Assembly (NCBI GenBank): GCA_029224185.1
Contig: CM055188.1
Location: forward strand, 10,060,997-10,124,996
DNA length: 64,000 nt
Source of the DNA: Karalla daura
Lineage: Eukaryota > Chordata > Actinopteri > Chaetodontiformes > Leiognathidae
Direction: 5' to 3'
Shown here in pieces: positions 12,434 through 27,183 of the stretch. Positions within the stretch are counted from its first letter, which is position 1, and each line of letters begins with the position of its first letter. Below the pieces are notes generated by a model. The model searched no databases, was not told the DNA's origin, and saw nothing but the letters and a program-made list of their open reading frames with translations. Made by a program: the position numbers and the translations under genes.

Positions 12434-14644
12434 TGCACTCTTAAAAGACACGAAGGACTGTGCTCCAAAACTTTACTGCGCTCCAGAACTGTTTAGTCTC
12501 ATTCAGCAGGAAACCAAATATAACTTACCAACCACGCCTATTGTTCAGATTTCAGACCCTGCTTAGTAAAATGCTCTCAGTAGAACCTCTTCAAGACTAC
12601 TCTTAGTTAACTGACCTCCAGAAAAGCAGATTTTTAGCAGAAATAAAGAATGTCAAAAGACCGACAGTAGACAGTCTGAAGCCCAGCTGCAGCAAGTGCA
12701 GCTTTGGGTCCTTGTGGTAAGTTCTTTATTATTATCATCAGTGTTATACCAGTGTTATATACAGTGTCTTGCCTTGGAGGATATTTCAGTTTTGGAGCAG
12801 ACGTCTTTTTGTGTTGAACACTGCACGAGACAGGCTGTGACAAATTAGACACACCGAAGTGTTGAAAAGTGACACTAGTGTTTTAGCAGCTTGTCTCGTG
12901 TCGTCTTTCTAAGAGTGTAAAAAGGAAGGTTAAACGTATTAGTCGATCATTATAACCATAGGTTATTCTTTGGCAGCTGTCATGAGTTCATGTTAAGGTA
13001 CCACAAGCCCCGACGTCAGTGCCTTTTAGTGTCCAGTCATTATGCAACAGCGCCCTCCATGGGGAGCAAACCCCAGCCAAAACTCCTGAAGCTGAGTCAG
13101 CTTAACTTTGCAGAGGAGAGGAGAACAACTCAAAGCAAGAAAAAAAAAACAACAAAAAAAGTTACAAACGTTTCCACTCTGATTTGGTGAATCTTAAAAA
13201 AAAAAAAAAATCTTTTCTTTTAAAGTGTCCCACAACCATCTGAGGTCAGTGCCCAACAGTGCTGTGTGTTATCCACAGCCAGGCCGAAGCAGCTGTTTCT
13301 CTCAGTGAGACTCACTCACTGCTTTGAAGATGTTTCAAGAGTCCATTGAGTCTTTTAACCACATAGATATAAAGTTTGTTTAGTTTGCTGTGAAACAAAA
13401 CATCTTTAAGACATTTATTAGCCTGTTGTAACCAACAGAGACAGTTTGAAATATTAAGTAGCAAACATATGAATTCAGTTTTAGAAACCTTCGAGAACTC
13501 TGGAAACCTTCAAATTAGAGCGAGGTTAAAAGACCTTATAGATTATTTCAAGACTTATAGTCGCTTAAATTAAGAAGAAGAAAGCTCAGTTTGTTGACCC
13601 GGCTGACTGAAAGTCTTTTCAAAGAGCTTTCATCCACTGGAAATTGGAAGTTTTGTGTGTTATAAAAGACACACTACTAAAAATCTGGCTCATTCGTAGA
13701 TGACAATAAGTTAGTTTTCTGTCGCTGCCTTACACATTGTTGATAAAAAAGACAAATAATCAAAAGTCTTCTTTCTGCGATTCACATGTTTACATCTCTC
13801 TGCCTCTTTCGTATCTGTGCTGCACAGCCGTTTTTAATTTACCGATTAGCACTTAAAGAGGAAATCATGATGTGAAGAAATTAATCTCTTGACCCAAAGC
13901 AGCTACAGGAGTTACGAGAGGATCAATCATAAGACAAATCAGTTCTGAATGAGTTTGAGCCCAGTCCTAAATATAAGTTCATATATAATTTATTGCTTGT
14001 CCCCTGTCCCTGCACCAGCTTGATGCTTGTGTTTGTTCTGGGCTTTTTCACGTTTTAAAGTGGTTTGGTCCCTAGCAATGGAGGGTTTGCAGCGGGTTTG
14101 AAACGACTGGACTTGCTCTGATGCGGGTGCTCGTGTCCATTCAAAACTCTGACAGTTTTTTACCACGTAATGCATCTTATCCTGAATACATGATACAAAC
14201 AAAAGACCTATTTCTCCATTCAGGGAAACCCGCGCTGCCTGATAATACAAAAAACATATTAATTACAGGAGAGGAGGGAAAAACTTTCATGTGGCACATT
14301 TCCTCACACAGGTAGATACACACATTTCAAACACTACACTTTTTTTTTATCTTGGTAAGAACCTCAAAATGTGCAGTGCACAAGGACACATTGATCGCTG
14401 ATCAATCTGGACAGAATGTACAATTGTATTGGCAAAACAGCAACACTGGCTGAGTCGAGCTGAAGTCAAGTCATTTGAGAAAAATCCACAGAAGGTCAAA
14501 CTGCTAACTAGAGAAACCAAGCTGGTGAGAGCATAAATAGTCTGTAGGCATTTCAACCACTCACACATCTGCCCATCTGTCGCGGCACAGTATACTTGTA
14601 GAGTCAGTAGATGAAGTCTTTCACCAGGGCAGACTGTGTGTGAG

Positions 14645-14646
<2 letters not shown>

Positions 14647-14684
<38 letters not shown>

Positions 14685-14703
14685 CGAGAGAGAGAGAGAG
14701 AGG
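14647..14703. repeat. (GT)n/(GA)n compound microsatellite
   Basis: About 30 bases of GT followed by about 25 bases of GA with small interruptions. Confidence 0.95.
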
Positions 14704-15074
14704 GGAGAGAGAGTGAGCATGTGTCTGATCTGTTAATGTACGCTGACTTGCCCTGGGAAAGACCTTAAGCTGTCTAGACAAAAACTAAACACACACACAC
14801 ACACACCTGGATTGCCTTGAGAGTTGCCTCCCTCCTCCTCCTTCCAGTCTGAATGATCTCTTCCTGTTACCTAGAGATGCCTGCTGTCCAATGACAGAGC
14901 TCCTCTCAGACCAGCCATTGGCTGGCTGTCATTCGGTCTCCATGGACACGTTAGTTGTTTTATTGTCATTGCTATGACGTACAAGTGTGCCTGCCTGCGC
15001 TGAGACGGGCAAAATGTGAGTGGCCAGTTTGGGCTGTCAATCATCCCAGGCCATGCTGCCTCCTTACTGTCTCA

Positions 15075-15075
<1 letters not shown>

Positions 15076-15127
<52 letters not shown>
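15076..15127. repeat. (GAT)n trinucleotide microsatellite
   Basis: About 17 perfect GAT units followed by imperfect GAT/GAA. It reads as poly-Asp or poly-Met in different frames and is not coding. Confidence 0.95.
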
Positions 15128-18100
15128 GATTGAGGATGAAGATGAAGTTAGACGTCTTTGATAGTGATGCCGCAGAGAGCGTTGCAATACACCTACTATT
15201 TGCCTTTTTGATAATATTAGTCATATTTTAACGTAGTGCGCTACATTTTTTTTATTGTTGTTGTTGTTGATGTTGTTATTGTTCACTCGAGTACAAAAAT
15301 GGTCTTTTTTGTTCAAATCAATGATCAGTAAAAAAACTTTTCTTTTAATTTCTTCATTTGTAAAACCAACTTTGAGAGTGTAAAACTACCTAACACACAA
15401 ACACTGCAGATCACTGCGTGTAAAAACAAGAAAATGTGCTTTTGAAGTGCCCTTTCTAGTTCATGGAGCAAACAGAGCCACCTGTCTGCAGCCGAAGGCC
15501 TCAATCCTCAGCATTTCCACACTTTGTCCACTTCTGACATCCCCTCAATGGGAACAGTTGCTCATGCACTTACAAGCCCACTGTCACCTGTTTGTGCACG
15601 TGAGACATGAATTCATTGTGCACACGGTCCCCCAGTTCTTCTGCTCTGTCCTCAATCATCAACTCTCTTGGCCTGGCCCAGTGTCTACATGTGTGCCTTC
15701 TGGAGCCCGGGCCCATTAGAGACTTTATCTGTTGTGTTTTTCTGCCATGAATCCCTGAAATATTTCAGACCTGTCGCCTTGTGGCAGTTAGCTGTGAGAC
15801 AACACCCAAACTTCCCAAACATTCTGTGTGGCCATGATCAATGGAAGCACTTTTCTATCAAGAAAAGGACAAAAATGGTGATTGGAAAAATGCTTAAAAC
15901 ATCAGAGTACATCAATGTATATCATCATAAAAAACGAAATATTTACAACTAAATGTTTTTTCTTTTCTTTTCCTCTCAAACATTTGTGAAGAAACACTTT
16001 CATAACACGGATAAAAGATGCTGAATGTTTTTCAAATGGTCGTGGCACCAACATGGCTGCTATGTAAATAGGCTCCAGTTTGGTCTCACCCACAGCCTCT
16101 GGCCTCCAGTTCACTCTCTACAGCTCAGTTTATTTTTGTCCACAGCATGAGAAAAGACATTTCCAAAGAAGGAATCATCCTAAACTGGACTCCTGTCAAT
16201 GACAAAGACGAGAGTTACACCTGACTTGAACTTTTCTGTTTTTCGATGTCTTTGGGAAACACTTAACTTTACCAATGCCTTTTTTTTCCAGTCTCCTCAA
16301 CACTTCTGTAAATTTGTAAAGAGGTATTTCAACAGCACAATAACGTGTTTGCTTGAAAGGACTCGCTACAAAAGAAAAGAAGGCAAAGTGTGAGAGTGTT
16401 TTCCCCTTTTGTGATTTTGCTCATTCTGCATCGTGTTCTTTTCTATGTGTTTCACTCTTTGAATCAGCGCAGCATAGGCGCCTTTCCTCTGACAATGTTG
16501 AAGAAAAGATATGGACATACTCTCTTTTGGTTGCAGTTTGTTTGTGTTGTTTATTCAAACAAGCCTCGATATCTTACAAGGAAACAGCAGCAGTCTGCTA
16601 CTTGTCGACCACAGTGACTATTGTAGAAGCTTTCCACCTGTTGTTGCGCTTTATCCTGCAGGCATGTAAAATGTGGAACTTGTACAATAGATCTATTTGT
16701 TCAGGTCAGGATTCCCGCACATAGCTGGTCCACGAGCCTGGAATTTAAAAAAGAAAAGAAAAGAAAAGAACAAAATAAAAAAAGAGAGAGGTGTGGTAAA
16801 AACAGCAGAACAAATGTGTGGGCACCCTGATCTGTTTGGTTTCCCTGAACTCTTAGCAGCAGGTTCACTTTTTCTTCTGCTGCGATGAAGTGGGAGGAAG
16901 AGGAGCCGGCGCTGAAGAGTAGAGGGTTGAAATCCAGTCTGTTACCTGTCACAGCATGGCTCAAATACTTATATAGAGGCCTACTTATTCTCAATGATGA
17001 TAACTGCTTATCTGTGTATTAAAACAGTTTATTTTAATTTATATTGGATGGTGTACGTGTTGCAAAGTTTGTTATGTTGTTATTTCCTCTGTTTTTTGCA
17101 AACAGAAGACAATGGTTTATCGTGATCACAAAACATGGTATGAATCAGACACATTTCAGTTAGCCTTTGATTTTAAAAAAACAATAAAAAATGTTTTATA
17201 ATTGTATCCGTGCCTCCTCTGGTTATTTACCCATGTGTTGACTCACTGCTATATGGGCTTCTCTGTTTGATTTCTAAACTGGGAGCTCAGATGCAACTGC
17301 TGGAAAATTATAAAGATATTAGAATTTATTTGTTCACCATTCATGTTTTTATTAAACTTGCAAAGCTAACAAATGAAACCTTTTGAACAGTCGGAAAATG
17401 AAATGTCACTAACTAACACTTACTTTTCTGAGGAGTAAAACTTCTCAGTTGGATTTTCCATGTCAAAAGTGAAATCCTACACAGCTATACTGTCATTTTA
17501 ACTCATTAGTATATCTTGACGTGTTTATACCTTGTGGTGTGATATTAGCTGTCAACCAAAGGGTGGCGTACTCCAGTCATATTGCCTTTACCGGGTATGA
17601 GGTACTTGTACTCTGTACTTCTCAGCAACAGCCACAACTCTGTGTAAACCCAGTATCAAATGATACAAACTGAATGAAATGAGAAAAAATTCTTCACTAA
17701 ACCATTTGGAAAAGGAAAATAATGAATATAAGAGCTTGAAATGGTGGATTAGTAGAAGGAAAATAAAAAATATGTTTTTTCTTATTTTTACTTTTTATTG
17801 AATGTGGACAGGTGTGTGGGAACTTGGTTGCAGCTTCTATAAAAAATGATGCAGGAACTTCTTGCTGTCTTCATGTTTTTTACTGATGAGTAATATTATC
17901 ACAGGTATGTGAAGCTGACGATCAAAGGGACACAAATGATTATAAACAAACAATCTTCCTCTCCTCCATCTCATTTCCAACAGTCCTAACTGTTTCCAAC
18001 TGACACTTTTGACTGACACGCTCTCTCCTTGAATGGCATGGAAACGGTCTTTACATACCGGTAATGAATGACATCTATCTTGTATAAGTAAATTTGATTT

Positions 18101-20334
18101 TAACTGTATATGACATTACATATTTAACTCCAATATATTTGTATTTAACTTAAAACTAGCTGAATAAATAATAATAGACAATACAACAAGGTGATCAAAG
18201 TGTGTCATTTACAAGAGAGACCTGTTCTAATTATACAATGCAACATAAAACAAATGAAGAAGTCTTTTTTTTTTATCATCAACAGTTACATATAGATAAT
18301 GTAAGGACAAAGCAACTACAGTCTCGGTTGTTGACCAGCAGCGTAACGCTGACTGAGGCAGCATCTGGAGGGACTTGGTGTATCTGTGGTGTATCTGGGT
18401 GCACAGCTGTGGAACAGTGCAGATAAACTCATACTCTGGTCACTCTTTGTAGGGAACATCTACCTCAGCTGCGGCACTCAGCTCTGACTAATCCCTCTCG
18501 GAGCATTTAATTTCTCCTTAATGATCAATGTCCCCTCCTGCCCTGTGCACATGCAGGCACATGTGCACATGTACCTCTCAAGCACAGGTGGACAAATGGA
18601 AAAAGAAACCACAGAAAACATCTCGCATAATAACAATTAAATGATGATATTTTTCATGGAAAAAAAAAATCCGAACCCACATTATTCGTGGCCTTAAGAT
18701 GCCATGCTTCTGCAGCAACACAATGACCCATCTACAAATATCTCCATGTACAAACTGCAGTTTGTGTTTGCTTTTGCTATGTTGCTCCAATGAATTCAAT
18801 TACATTTATTTGATGATCTGAAACATTTAAGTGCGTCAAACATGCTAGAAAAAGCAGGGAGGGGGCAAATGCTTTCTCACAGGGCTGGAGGTGGTTGAAC
18901 CACTCACAGGTCTGCTTTAAACCAGGATGAAGGAAGTGATGCCACACAGTGAAGGATTCAGCAAAGAGCAAATACCAGACGATGGACACAACCAAAAAAA
19001 ATGGAGAAGTTAAAGTTTATAAATCATCAAATAAGTGGGATAAATAAACCGAACATATGAAATACATAAGTTGGATACATTTGTTAAGATATAATAAAAC
19101 CTTCAGTTGAAATGAAGGCTAAAGGCAGGTCACAAAGCTTTTGTCTCAAGTATGTTTTATCCAGACTTGAAGGCCTTAGAGTGTTAGATGGCTCACAAGT
19201 TAACAATGAACTGAAACTGAATTGGCTGACTAGGACTGAAACCTTTAAGAGCTTTAAAAAATATAAAAGCATGTCATCTTCTTGTCCTCTTAAACCTTAT
19301 TCTGGAGCACAGAGGTACCCAGCGCAGACACCTTACAGTGCAATGTGATATAGAAGCTGTTCAACGTGAGACGGTAACAGCTAGGATGACTTGGACCGAG
19401 ATCAATTTGTCTGGGAAGACTTGATTTAACGCAGGGCAGGACTTGAGGTGTACTCGAGGCTCCGGGGACCCTGGACTTGACCAGTGGCCAGGTGTTCTCT
19501 CTGAGCAGGTGAGCTGCAGGTGAGACCAGACTGTGGCAGCTGGCAGCTGCCTGCGTGAACACCGTGTGACTGAGTCCCTGCCAGGTGGGTGTGGACCAGC
19601 CATCGATCAGGTTCTGATGACTCTGCCACTTTAATCTGCTTTACGCTTTCCTCTCTGTCTGCCAAGCGTCTATGTCAGCTCTCATGGAGCGGCTCTCTCG
19701 GTTATCTTTCTGTGTCTCCGCCTGTTATCTCATAGCTCCGGGTCTTGCCACACAGTTGGCATTTTGCCCGTAACACAAACACTTTATGACTCAGTGGGCA
19801 GAGGAGACGAAAAGGTTAGATGAGTTACTGATGATTCGAAGAATGAGGCAGTGAAAGAAATGTAGGGTGACTCCAAAGATCACCCACAGTCCGCACACCT
19901 GATTTTACGATCCCAGGACGTCGTTGTCTTCCTCCTTCCTGTTCTATCTGTCACATTTAACCTGTGATACCCTTGATTTATTCAGTACATCACACTAGAT
20001 CGATGCTTCAGGCAAGACTGGTCCATGTGTGAGCTTTAAGTGCATTAAGAAGTTTATAATTGTTGCTTTGTTAATATATGTTTTATGGACTTATTTTTGT
20101 AAGTAGCTGTGGCAAAGGTGGAATTGCATCCACTGAATTTAATTAACAATGAATGTGCAATGATTATTAAGCTATATTTCTATTATTTTCATCTGAGTAA
20201 GTCGTAGGTGGTGCAGCAAGTTGTGACTTACTCTATAGTTTGTATTTCACACTTTTCGCTGTACTTTTTCTTTATACTATCGAGATGTCCTGCTTTTAGT
20301 TTGGCATCTAACTTTTGGTGAGATGCCAGGTCTC

Positions 20335-20400
20335 ATTTTATTGTCAAAAGTACCTGTAATGCCAATAAAGTTTAATCTAATCTAATCTATTCTAATCTAG
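20335..20400 (+). repeat. non-LTR retroelement 3' tail with (TCTAA)n
   Basis: TTTATTGTCAAAAG, then CCAATAAAG, then degenerate TCTAA repeats. An AATAAAG followed by a short simple repeat is the usual 3' end of fish L2/CR1-type elements. The body upstream is too decayed to recognise. Confidence 0.5.
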
Positions 20401-23400
20401 TGATCTGTGAAGTATGATATGAAGAGTTTCCAGGGCAAGTTCATGCCTGAGAGCAGAAACTGGATCCAATCTGCCCCAAGCTCTTCTATCGTACATTCAG
20501 CGGCCAATCACAGCCTGGTCCTGCTCATCATCACTGCTGACGTCCAGCAGAGGGTGAAGGTCCGAGCAGACCCTCTGTGATATCACTGTGTCATCACCTG
20601 CAGCTATGTGGACCACTATCCAAGAGCACACACACACAGCCGATAAGGCCTCGACCTGATGGGACATGTCCATCTCTTGCACAACTTCTCTTCCCACTAC
20701 TGTTTCTTTTTTCAAAGCCATGTGAAAAAGATGCTTCTCTACACACTGCACAGAAAACCTGATTGAGTGTGTGTGTGTTTGAATGGTTGATGGATGGGTA
20801 CATTCTCAGATTTTTATTTTCTTCTCATGAAGATTTATAGTTTTAGTACTTGTGTTTAAATTAATGCCACAGTTAATTTCCTTCCCACCTGTCTGCATCC
20901 ATCTGAAAATCCTTGTTACACAGCATTGTGTCAGGCTTGCTTCATATCCTTTTATTTCCACGTTTTTTCTTCACAGATCCAGGATCTGCTGTTCAGGAAC
21001 TGCTCAGGGAGGACGATACAGAGTGTGGCACAGCTTAAAAAGTCAACAGGTTTGATGATAGATTTAGGTGGGAAAAAAAATCATGTCCTGTGAGGTTTTG
21101 CTGTCACAAGACATGTCTGGAAGCAGATCTGAGGAGAAAAGATAACACTGATTCACTGAGCAGAAATGTGATGTTTCACTGATCAGAGGAGTCAAATCTA
21201 GATCAGTCAGACATCGTAAAATGAAATGAATGTTATCAGAAGGAGCAGCAGATGATTGACACCACCATCTCCCTGCTGTCTGTCGAGCTGGAAGCTGGAC
21301 CAATCTGCAGAGGAGATTGAAACAAATTCACAGGACATTTAATACTAATGAGGCAATGAAGGAATAAGGTTGGTTTCTGAAGGCCCTGAAAAAAATGGAA
21401 ATCAAAGTTTCTAATTGTTACCAAATACACAAAGAACTGAATCCTAGAATCTGATACTAAGTGAGCTCTGTGTGGGTGGCTGTCAGGGCTGATGCTGCTA
21501 GGCAGGTGCAGAGGGATAATGAACATCTGGACATGGACCACAAAAAATGTGGTCATGTTGACATACTGGCTGAGTTCACCGGAACACACTGATGAAAAAC
21601 GCATGCACTTAGTGCATCAGAACAAGAAATTAAAGGTGAATATGGGGAAATATTGAGTCACAGCTGTCATGATTCAGTACATCTCAATCAATTTCAATCT
21701 GGTCCTCCACAATCTAATTTCCTCCCAGCTGCTGTGCATGAATCTGCAGCATTCTTTTCATTTTTATCAGGATAATATAAAGTCAATCATTCATTCATGC
21801 ATTAATTTTCTTAACCCACTGCCAATTTGCCACAGGGCACACACACATCACCGCCACACTGCCTAGTTATTAAGAGATAATAGGAGGTTTTCCAGAACTT
21901 CACCCGTCCCATTTTGGCATAATCAGGGATTGAAACTCCAGCAAGTCTGATCACACTGTCTATCCTTGAGACACTAGATAAAGATGTCTGTTCTGTTCAG
22001 GGATAACAACGGGTTTCTCTTTTAAACTGATTCAGGGATGTGATTGCATGGAAACTGCAGACAAAACTGTTTAGACTACCCCCATAAGACTGTAAATTTA
22101 GAATTGAGGAGAGCATCCCTACCACGCGGATGCTGTTTTTCCTTCAGTTTTACTTCATCAAGAGTAACTGAAGTATTAACTTCATTCATTCAACTTTATT
22201 TGCGTCATAAGATACATTGGATTCAAAGGTACTTTCTCCTCCAATGAATGAGCTCCAGACTTAAACTCTTCAGTGGGAATAAACCAGAGAAAACCTGGAC
22301 AAAAGCCATACAGCTATAGCGAGAACATTCAAGCTCTGTACAAACACAGAAAGGGTCAGAAAGGCCCCTAATCTCTTCCTTATTCTTAAAGTTAAAAGCA
22401 AAAAAAGAAGAATCAAATTAAATGAAATATACTTGAAGAAATAATCTCCTGACAGAGAGGAGGTGGCACACATGAGGACGCTCCACCTGGGCTGTTCATG
22501 GAGACATTACGCCTTGCATGCAATAAACCAATCATAAAAAATACAAAGGCACATAAAAGATAATCTTCATAGCTGAAATTTCGTTATGGAGGCACACATA
22601 ACTTATTCTAAACAGATAAGAGATGTGCACAAAAACAGACCCACAGTGAGACACGGAGTGCAAGTGTGGCTGTACATGCTCTCGGGGTAATTATTCCCTC
22701 AGATAAGACTGCTGAAAAACACTCAGATGGTCCATGGTGCAGTCAACACAGGGGGTAAATCATTGTCTTCAGGAAAAAATTTCCATCAACACATTTGAAT
22801 TGACGACCCAGACTGGTGAGAACAAAATGAGACATGAATGTTTTTCTGGGTATGGTCACAGCTAGATTAACAGAGTCCCGGCGAACAAACAAGACAAGGT
22901 CGACACAAGGTTGATCAAAGCCCAGACACAGGGCACAGGATGTCCTATCAACATGCTGCAGCACACGGACTGTGTTCACACAGACCCAACCTTATATCCC
23001 ATCATCCCTGCATCATATCTGACACTTATGAAACAGTTCATTTCGGTACAGAAGTCTTTGATAGATGTGTAGTTGCAGCACACACACAGTAAAAATTTGG
23101 TGCAGAGTCGAGAATACATGAACACTAGTCCCTTCAAAAATTTTACTCTTTTGCAGTAATTCCTTCTTATTGACAGCTTTAGTTCTGTCAGTAGGATTAA
23201 AGAACAACTGGCCTGAAACTGAAAGGAGGTTTTAATGAAAGACTGAAACCAACTGGATGCTTAGATTAACTAAATATTATATTATATAATTATAATTATA
23301 TAGTGAAAACATGCACACACACACACACAAACAATAATGGAACACTTTTACAAGACCATTACTGGCCTAAAAATGAGGAGATGCTAGGCACTGATCCCAG

Positions 23401-24757
23401 GATCTAATGCAAATCATGTTCTCTACAACTGAGATTCATCCACAATTGTGTTACTGCATTTTGAGGAAAAGGACAGAGGAATAATGACTGTAACATCTAA
23501 GCTCTAACACTGTAATGAGGTTATGGGAGTTGCAAGTCATCAAATTGATTACACTCTGATTCAGATGTAAAAAAGATGCAATAGTTACAATCGATATCCT
23601 TATGAAAGTAACATGTTCATATTTACTTTTGCTGTATTTTCACAAAGTAAAAGCATAGCTTCTCATTTCAGTGCAGAGATGACTTAACTTTTTGACAAAG
23701 AGAAACTGAACATGAGAAAAAAAGTCAGCAAAAAAACCCATTGGAACATAGATAGAGTACATGGTATTTGAACCCAATGAATTCACAGCACAGACAGTGT
23801 CAAAAACAAGTTAGTGATGATTAACTTCAGCCACTGGCATTATCTTGACATATTACACAACAGCTGCAGCGAAGCATGGTACACAAATATATGGCCTTTT
23901 ACTGCACAGACAGTCTGTGTATGTGGTGCCACTGCATATATGAATCTATGTGTTAATTAATCACTTTAAATGTCAAAGACCAGAGCGTGGGTGTCGACAG
24001 AAATATACTGTATAACTAGAGTGTCTATTCTTAAAAATGTACATTCTCCTTTCAAATGAGTTGCCTGCCTATATGCCACGACCCAGTATCAGAAACATTC
24101 TCACTGAACTGTGCCCTCTTGTGCCACATAAAAATAGACTTTTGACTAAAAGTGAAAAATAAGAAAATTGTTCTAGCCGCATCTGACATCTACAATTTAC
24201 AGCATGAATCTATGTCCTTTAATCATGAAATCTAGAAGACCTCCAAAGCACAGTGCTATACCAATGCCTATGTGTATTTGACAGAAAGTAGACCATTCAT
24301 AAATGACAAGTCTGAACAGAGGTGTAAACTTAACTGGAACATAGGTGGACAGCATATGAGTCCTTCTTGTCCTCAACAGCTACCATCTATGAAAAATAAA
24401 CTATTCTTTAATAAAGAAAAATAAAGAAGAAAAACAAATTACAAATGACAAATATTCTTACAGAAAAGAATACAAACAGGACATAGAGAATATACAGTGT
24501 TTAAGACTTATGGACCGATGGACTACAAGAATGATTGTTTATCAAACATGTAAAATACTAAATGAGTTTGTGAAAGTAAAACTACACATGCAGAATAAAC
24601 AAGTAATTTCCTGATAAAGAGCACAACACACAGCAATGATATAATTCTAAGATGAACGAAATAACTTTTTCTCTGTTGATACTGATCCTGGTCTCACTCA
24701 GACGTGTTACTTAAGCGATAACTTTACAGTGAATATCAGCTATGTTCATAAAAGGTA

Positions 24758-24781
24758 GATGATGATGATGATGATGATGAC
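24758..24781. repeat. short (GAT)n repeat
   Basis: About seven GAT units. Confidence 0.9.
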
Positions 24782-25052
24782 ATGATTAAAATCAAAAATT
24801 GTGAAGTCATTTGACAGCGAGATGTCCACAGATTGGAGTGGAGCATCAGTCCCTCACACCCACGACTCAGAGCTGAGACCAGAAGACAGAGCTGTGGTTA
24901 AACACACTTGTCTGTGCTTCCCTCTGTGCAATTACCCACACAAAACCCCAAAGAGACTGTGTGTTTGTCCCCTGATTATTCAAAACAAACAGCAGGGGAG
25001 CTATTCGTGATACCTTGTTAAAATCAGCAGCTCCACTGCCATGGTGGAGGAC

Positions 25053-25176
25053 AGGAGAATTAAATGTGGATTACTTAATATCCACTGCCTGTCTTCTAAA
25101 GCTGTAGTTGTTCATGAATTAATCTCAGATAGCAGCATTGATGTACTGCGCCTCACAGAAACCTGGTCAACCTGTC
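25053..25176 (+). mobile_element. fragment of an L2/CR1-type LINE endonuclease
   Basis: One frame reads CGLLNIHCLSSKAVVVHELI and continues with SDSSIDVLRLTETW, which I recognise as the N-terminal part of the apurinic endonuclease domain of L2-like non-LTR retrotransposons (NIRSL..K.. and LTETW motifs). It breaks off after the TW motif, and no reverse transcriptase follows, so this is a dead fragment. Confidence 0.75.
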
Positions 25177-27177
25177 AAAAACCTCAGACTCACCCTGAGC
25201 AGTTACCAAACCTTTGACCGCCACATCACTGACACTCTCCGCTCGCTCTCCGCTCTCTACCAGCGGCCTTCCCATTGACCCCACCTTCTGTTGCTACACC
25301 ACCAGAGCAGATACTTCCTTACCTTTCTTAAATAGAAATGTTGGTTATCTATATTTTACTGGAGTAATTCTTTTTCAACATTTGACACATTTTCACATAA
25401 TTATCTGTACTCTCTACTCCACTGTACTCGTACGTTTATAAATGTAAGAAGTAGAAGTAGATGTAAAGTTGATACATGTTGTTGTTGTGTGTGCTCGTTC
25501 CTAACTTGTTTTTTGATGAATCACTTATTAATAAACTTTTATAAAAGCTTTTATGAAGGCTATTGATAACATGCTTCTGAGGTATGACATTTTACACCAC
25601 CACAATACTTATAGGCAACAAGGCTATGCTTTGGCATTTTTTTTACCTTTTAAACTTTAAGTAATTTAGAAACTAGCACACTTTTTACTTTTACTTGAGT
25701 GAAAAGCTTCAGTTTATACTTAAACATTCTACACACGTATTTCTAAACCCGAGTATCTACACTTCTTCTTGAGTAATGAAGGTGGATACTTTTAACACCA
25801 CTGTACATCACAAGGGTAGCAATGTGTGATGGCTGGTTTTCAGCATGTTTGCCCTGTGCTGCTGCCACTGCTTCCTGCTCTCATGTGTGTTATGACGCTG
25901 ATCCGTCACCCCAAACAGAAAAATGCTCAAATGATGTTCCCAAGGTGGGTAAAAAGTCTAAAGTATCTAGTATGTATGCCTAAACACATCTACAATCAAC
26001 ATATTTCAGCGTAAAAACAGGTATATAGAAACAATATGAGGATGTTAAAACTAGTACTTACTCAGACACAAGTAAAAGCATATTGAGCTGTTCTTATATA
26101 GAGAGGATATTGATTTATTTTTAATAGAAATGCATGATTGCAACAATAGTGATGTCTGTTAGATTATTTGTCAGTTACGTTTTACTTCACCTTTACTCGC
26201 TACATCTTTGCCTCTCTTTACCTCAACCTTATCAGAAGCTTTGCTACAGCTGCTATTTCCATCCTGAACAAGCTGGGGCACTGACTTATGTGCCTTGTAT
26301 GCGTCCCTTACATGTGTTTATTATGTAACTTATCTGCCTGTATGTATCCTTATGTGCCCTCCCTTGTCTCCTATGTAACAATGTGTGTTTTGTGTTTCTG
26401 TGCACATTTATGAATGGAAGTTGCTGAAGTAAAGTGCAGCATCTGTGGAATATATAGGAATATTTCTAGAGTTTATAAATTGCATTGCGTGCTGTTGACT
26501 AATTACTACAGAAAACACAGATAAGCACCATCCATCCACGATCGTACCTGCTTTGTGCCCAGTGATGTTACGGGTGTTAGCTGGAGCATATCTGCAGCTC
26601 ATACACCTTGGAAAATGTCATCAGTACATCTCAGGACACACATGCACCAATCACTCCACAGGTTCCACTCCACATTAATGTTTTTTTAGACTGTGAAAAG
26701 CAACTGAAGTACCCAAAGCACACACTTATTCAACACACCGTTGCTATGGAGCAACAGCAAAAATAAAAAACCTAGCAAAGGCTCCAGCGGGGAACCACAG
26801 TTCCATCTAATATTAAGAGACACTGAACTGCCTCAGTCATTATTGTGGCAAGGATTAAAACGCCTATCAGTTGTGTTTTTTCCATTGCACCTAGCCTTCA
26901 TAGGGTATGCAACCTTTAAAAAGCAGAAACACTGAAGAAAAGGGAAGAAGAGAAAAAGGAGGAAGAGAGCTTCGGGTGTGGGTAGGGATCTGCCCTGTTT
27001 ACATAGAAGCAAGTCGGGTTTTTACTGTAATTGGTTTCTATGCTTGAGAATGGCCTGTAGCCATACTATGGAATGCTAGTTTCACCTGTTTTGTGCTGCC
27101 ATGTAATATCAGTAATATGACTTCCTTTGACAAAGAAAATGTAAAATAAAACCGAGTCACTGATAGAGTTAAATAGC

Positions 27178-27183
27178 TTTATT
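27178..27183 (-). terminator. pck1: probable pck1 poly(A) signal
   Basis: AATAAA on the minus strand about 545 bases past the pck1 stop codon gives a plausible 3' UTR length. The context GACAATAAAGCTATTT resembles the tail of an L2 retroelement, so the signal may have been supplied by an old insertion. Confidence 0.5.

Larger units (their letters stand above)
10300..17210 (+). other. pmepa1: probable pmepa1 3' UTR and downstream flank
   Basis: No coding exon is recognisable after the pmepa1 stop codon. The sequence is A/T-rich with many ATTTA-like and poly-T stretches, as in long regulated 3' UTRs. Candidate poly(A) signals AATAAA lie near 12,642 and 17,181. Which one is used, and so where the transcript ends, cannot be decided from sequence alone. 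Confidence 0.4.
17211..27160. other. intergenic region between pmepa1 and pck1, no gene recognised
   Basis: Both strands contain only short frames with no protein similarity I can name. Supported contents are a retroelement-like 3' tail near 20,340, a short (GAT)n near 24,760, an L2-type LINE endonuclease fragment near 25,100, and a TACTTGAGT/GAGTAATG-rich stretch at 25,300-25,800 resembling common dispersed fish repeats. In human, ZBP1 lies between PMEPA1 and PCK1; I see no Z-DNA-binding-domain exon here. Confidence 0.55.

Noticed and set aside
17211..27160. A zbp1 orthologue between pmepa1 and pck1, as in human
   Set aside because: No Z-alpha-like or RHIM-like exon recognised on either strand.
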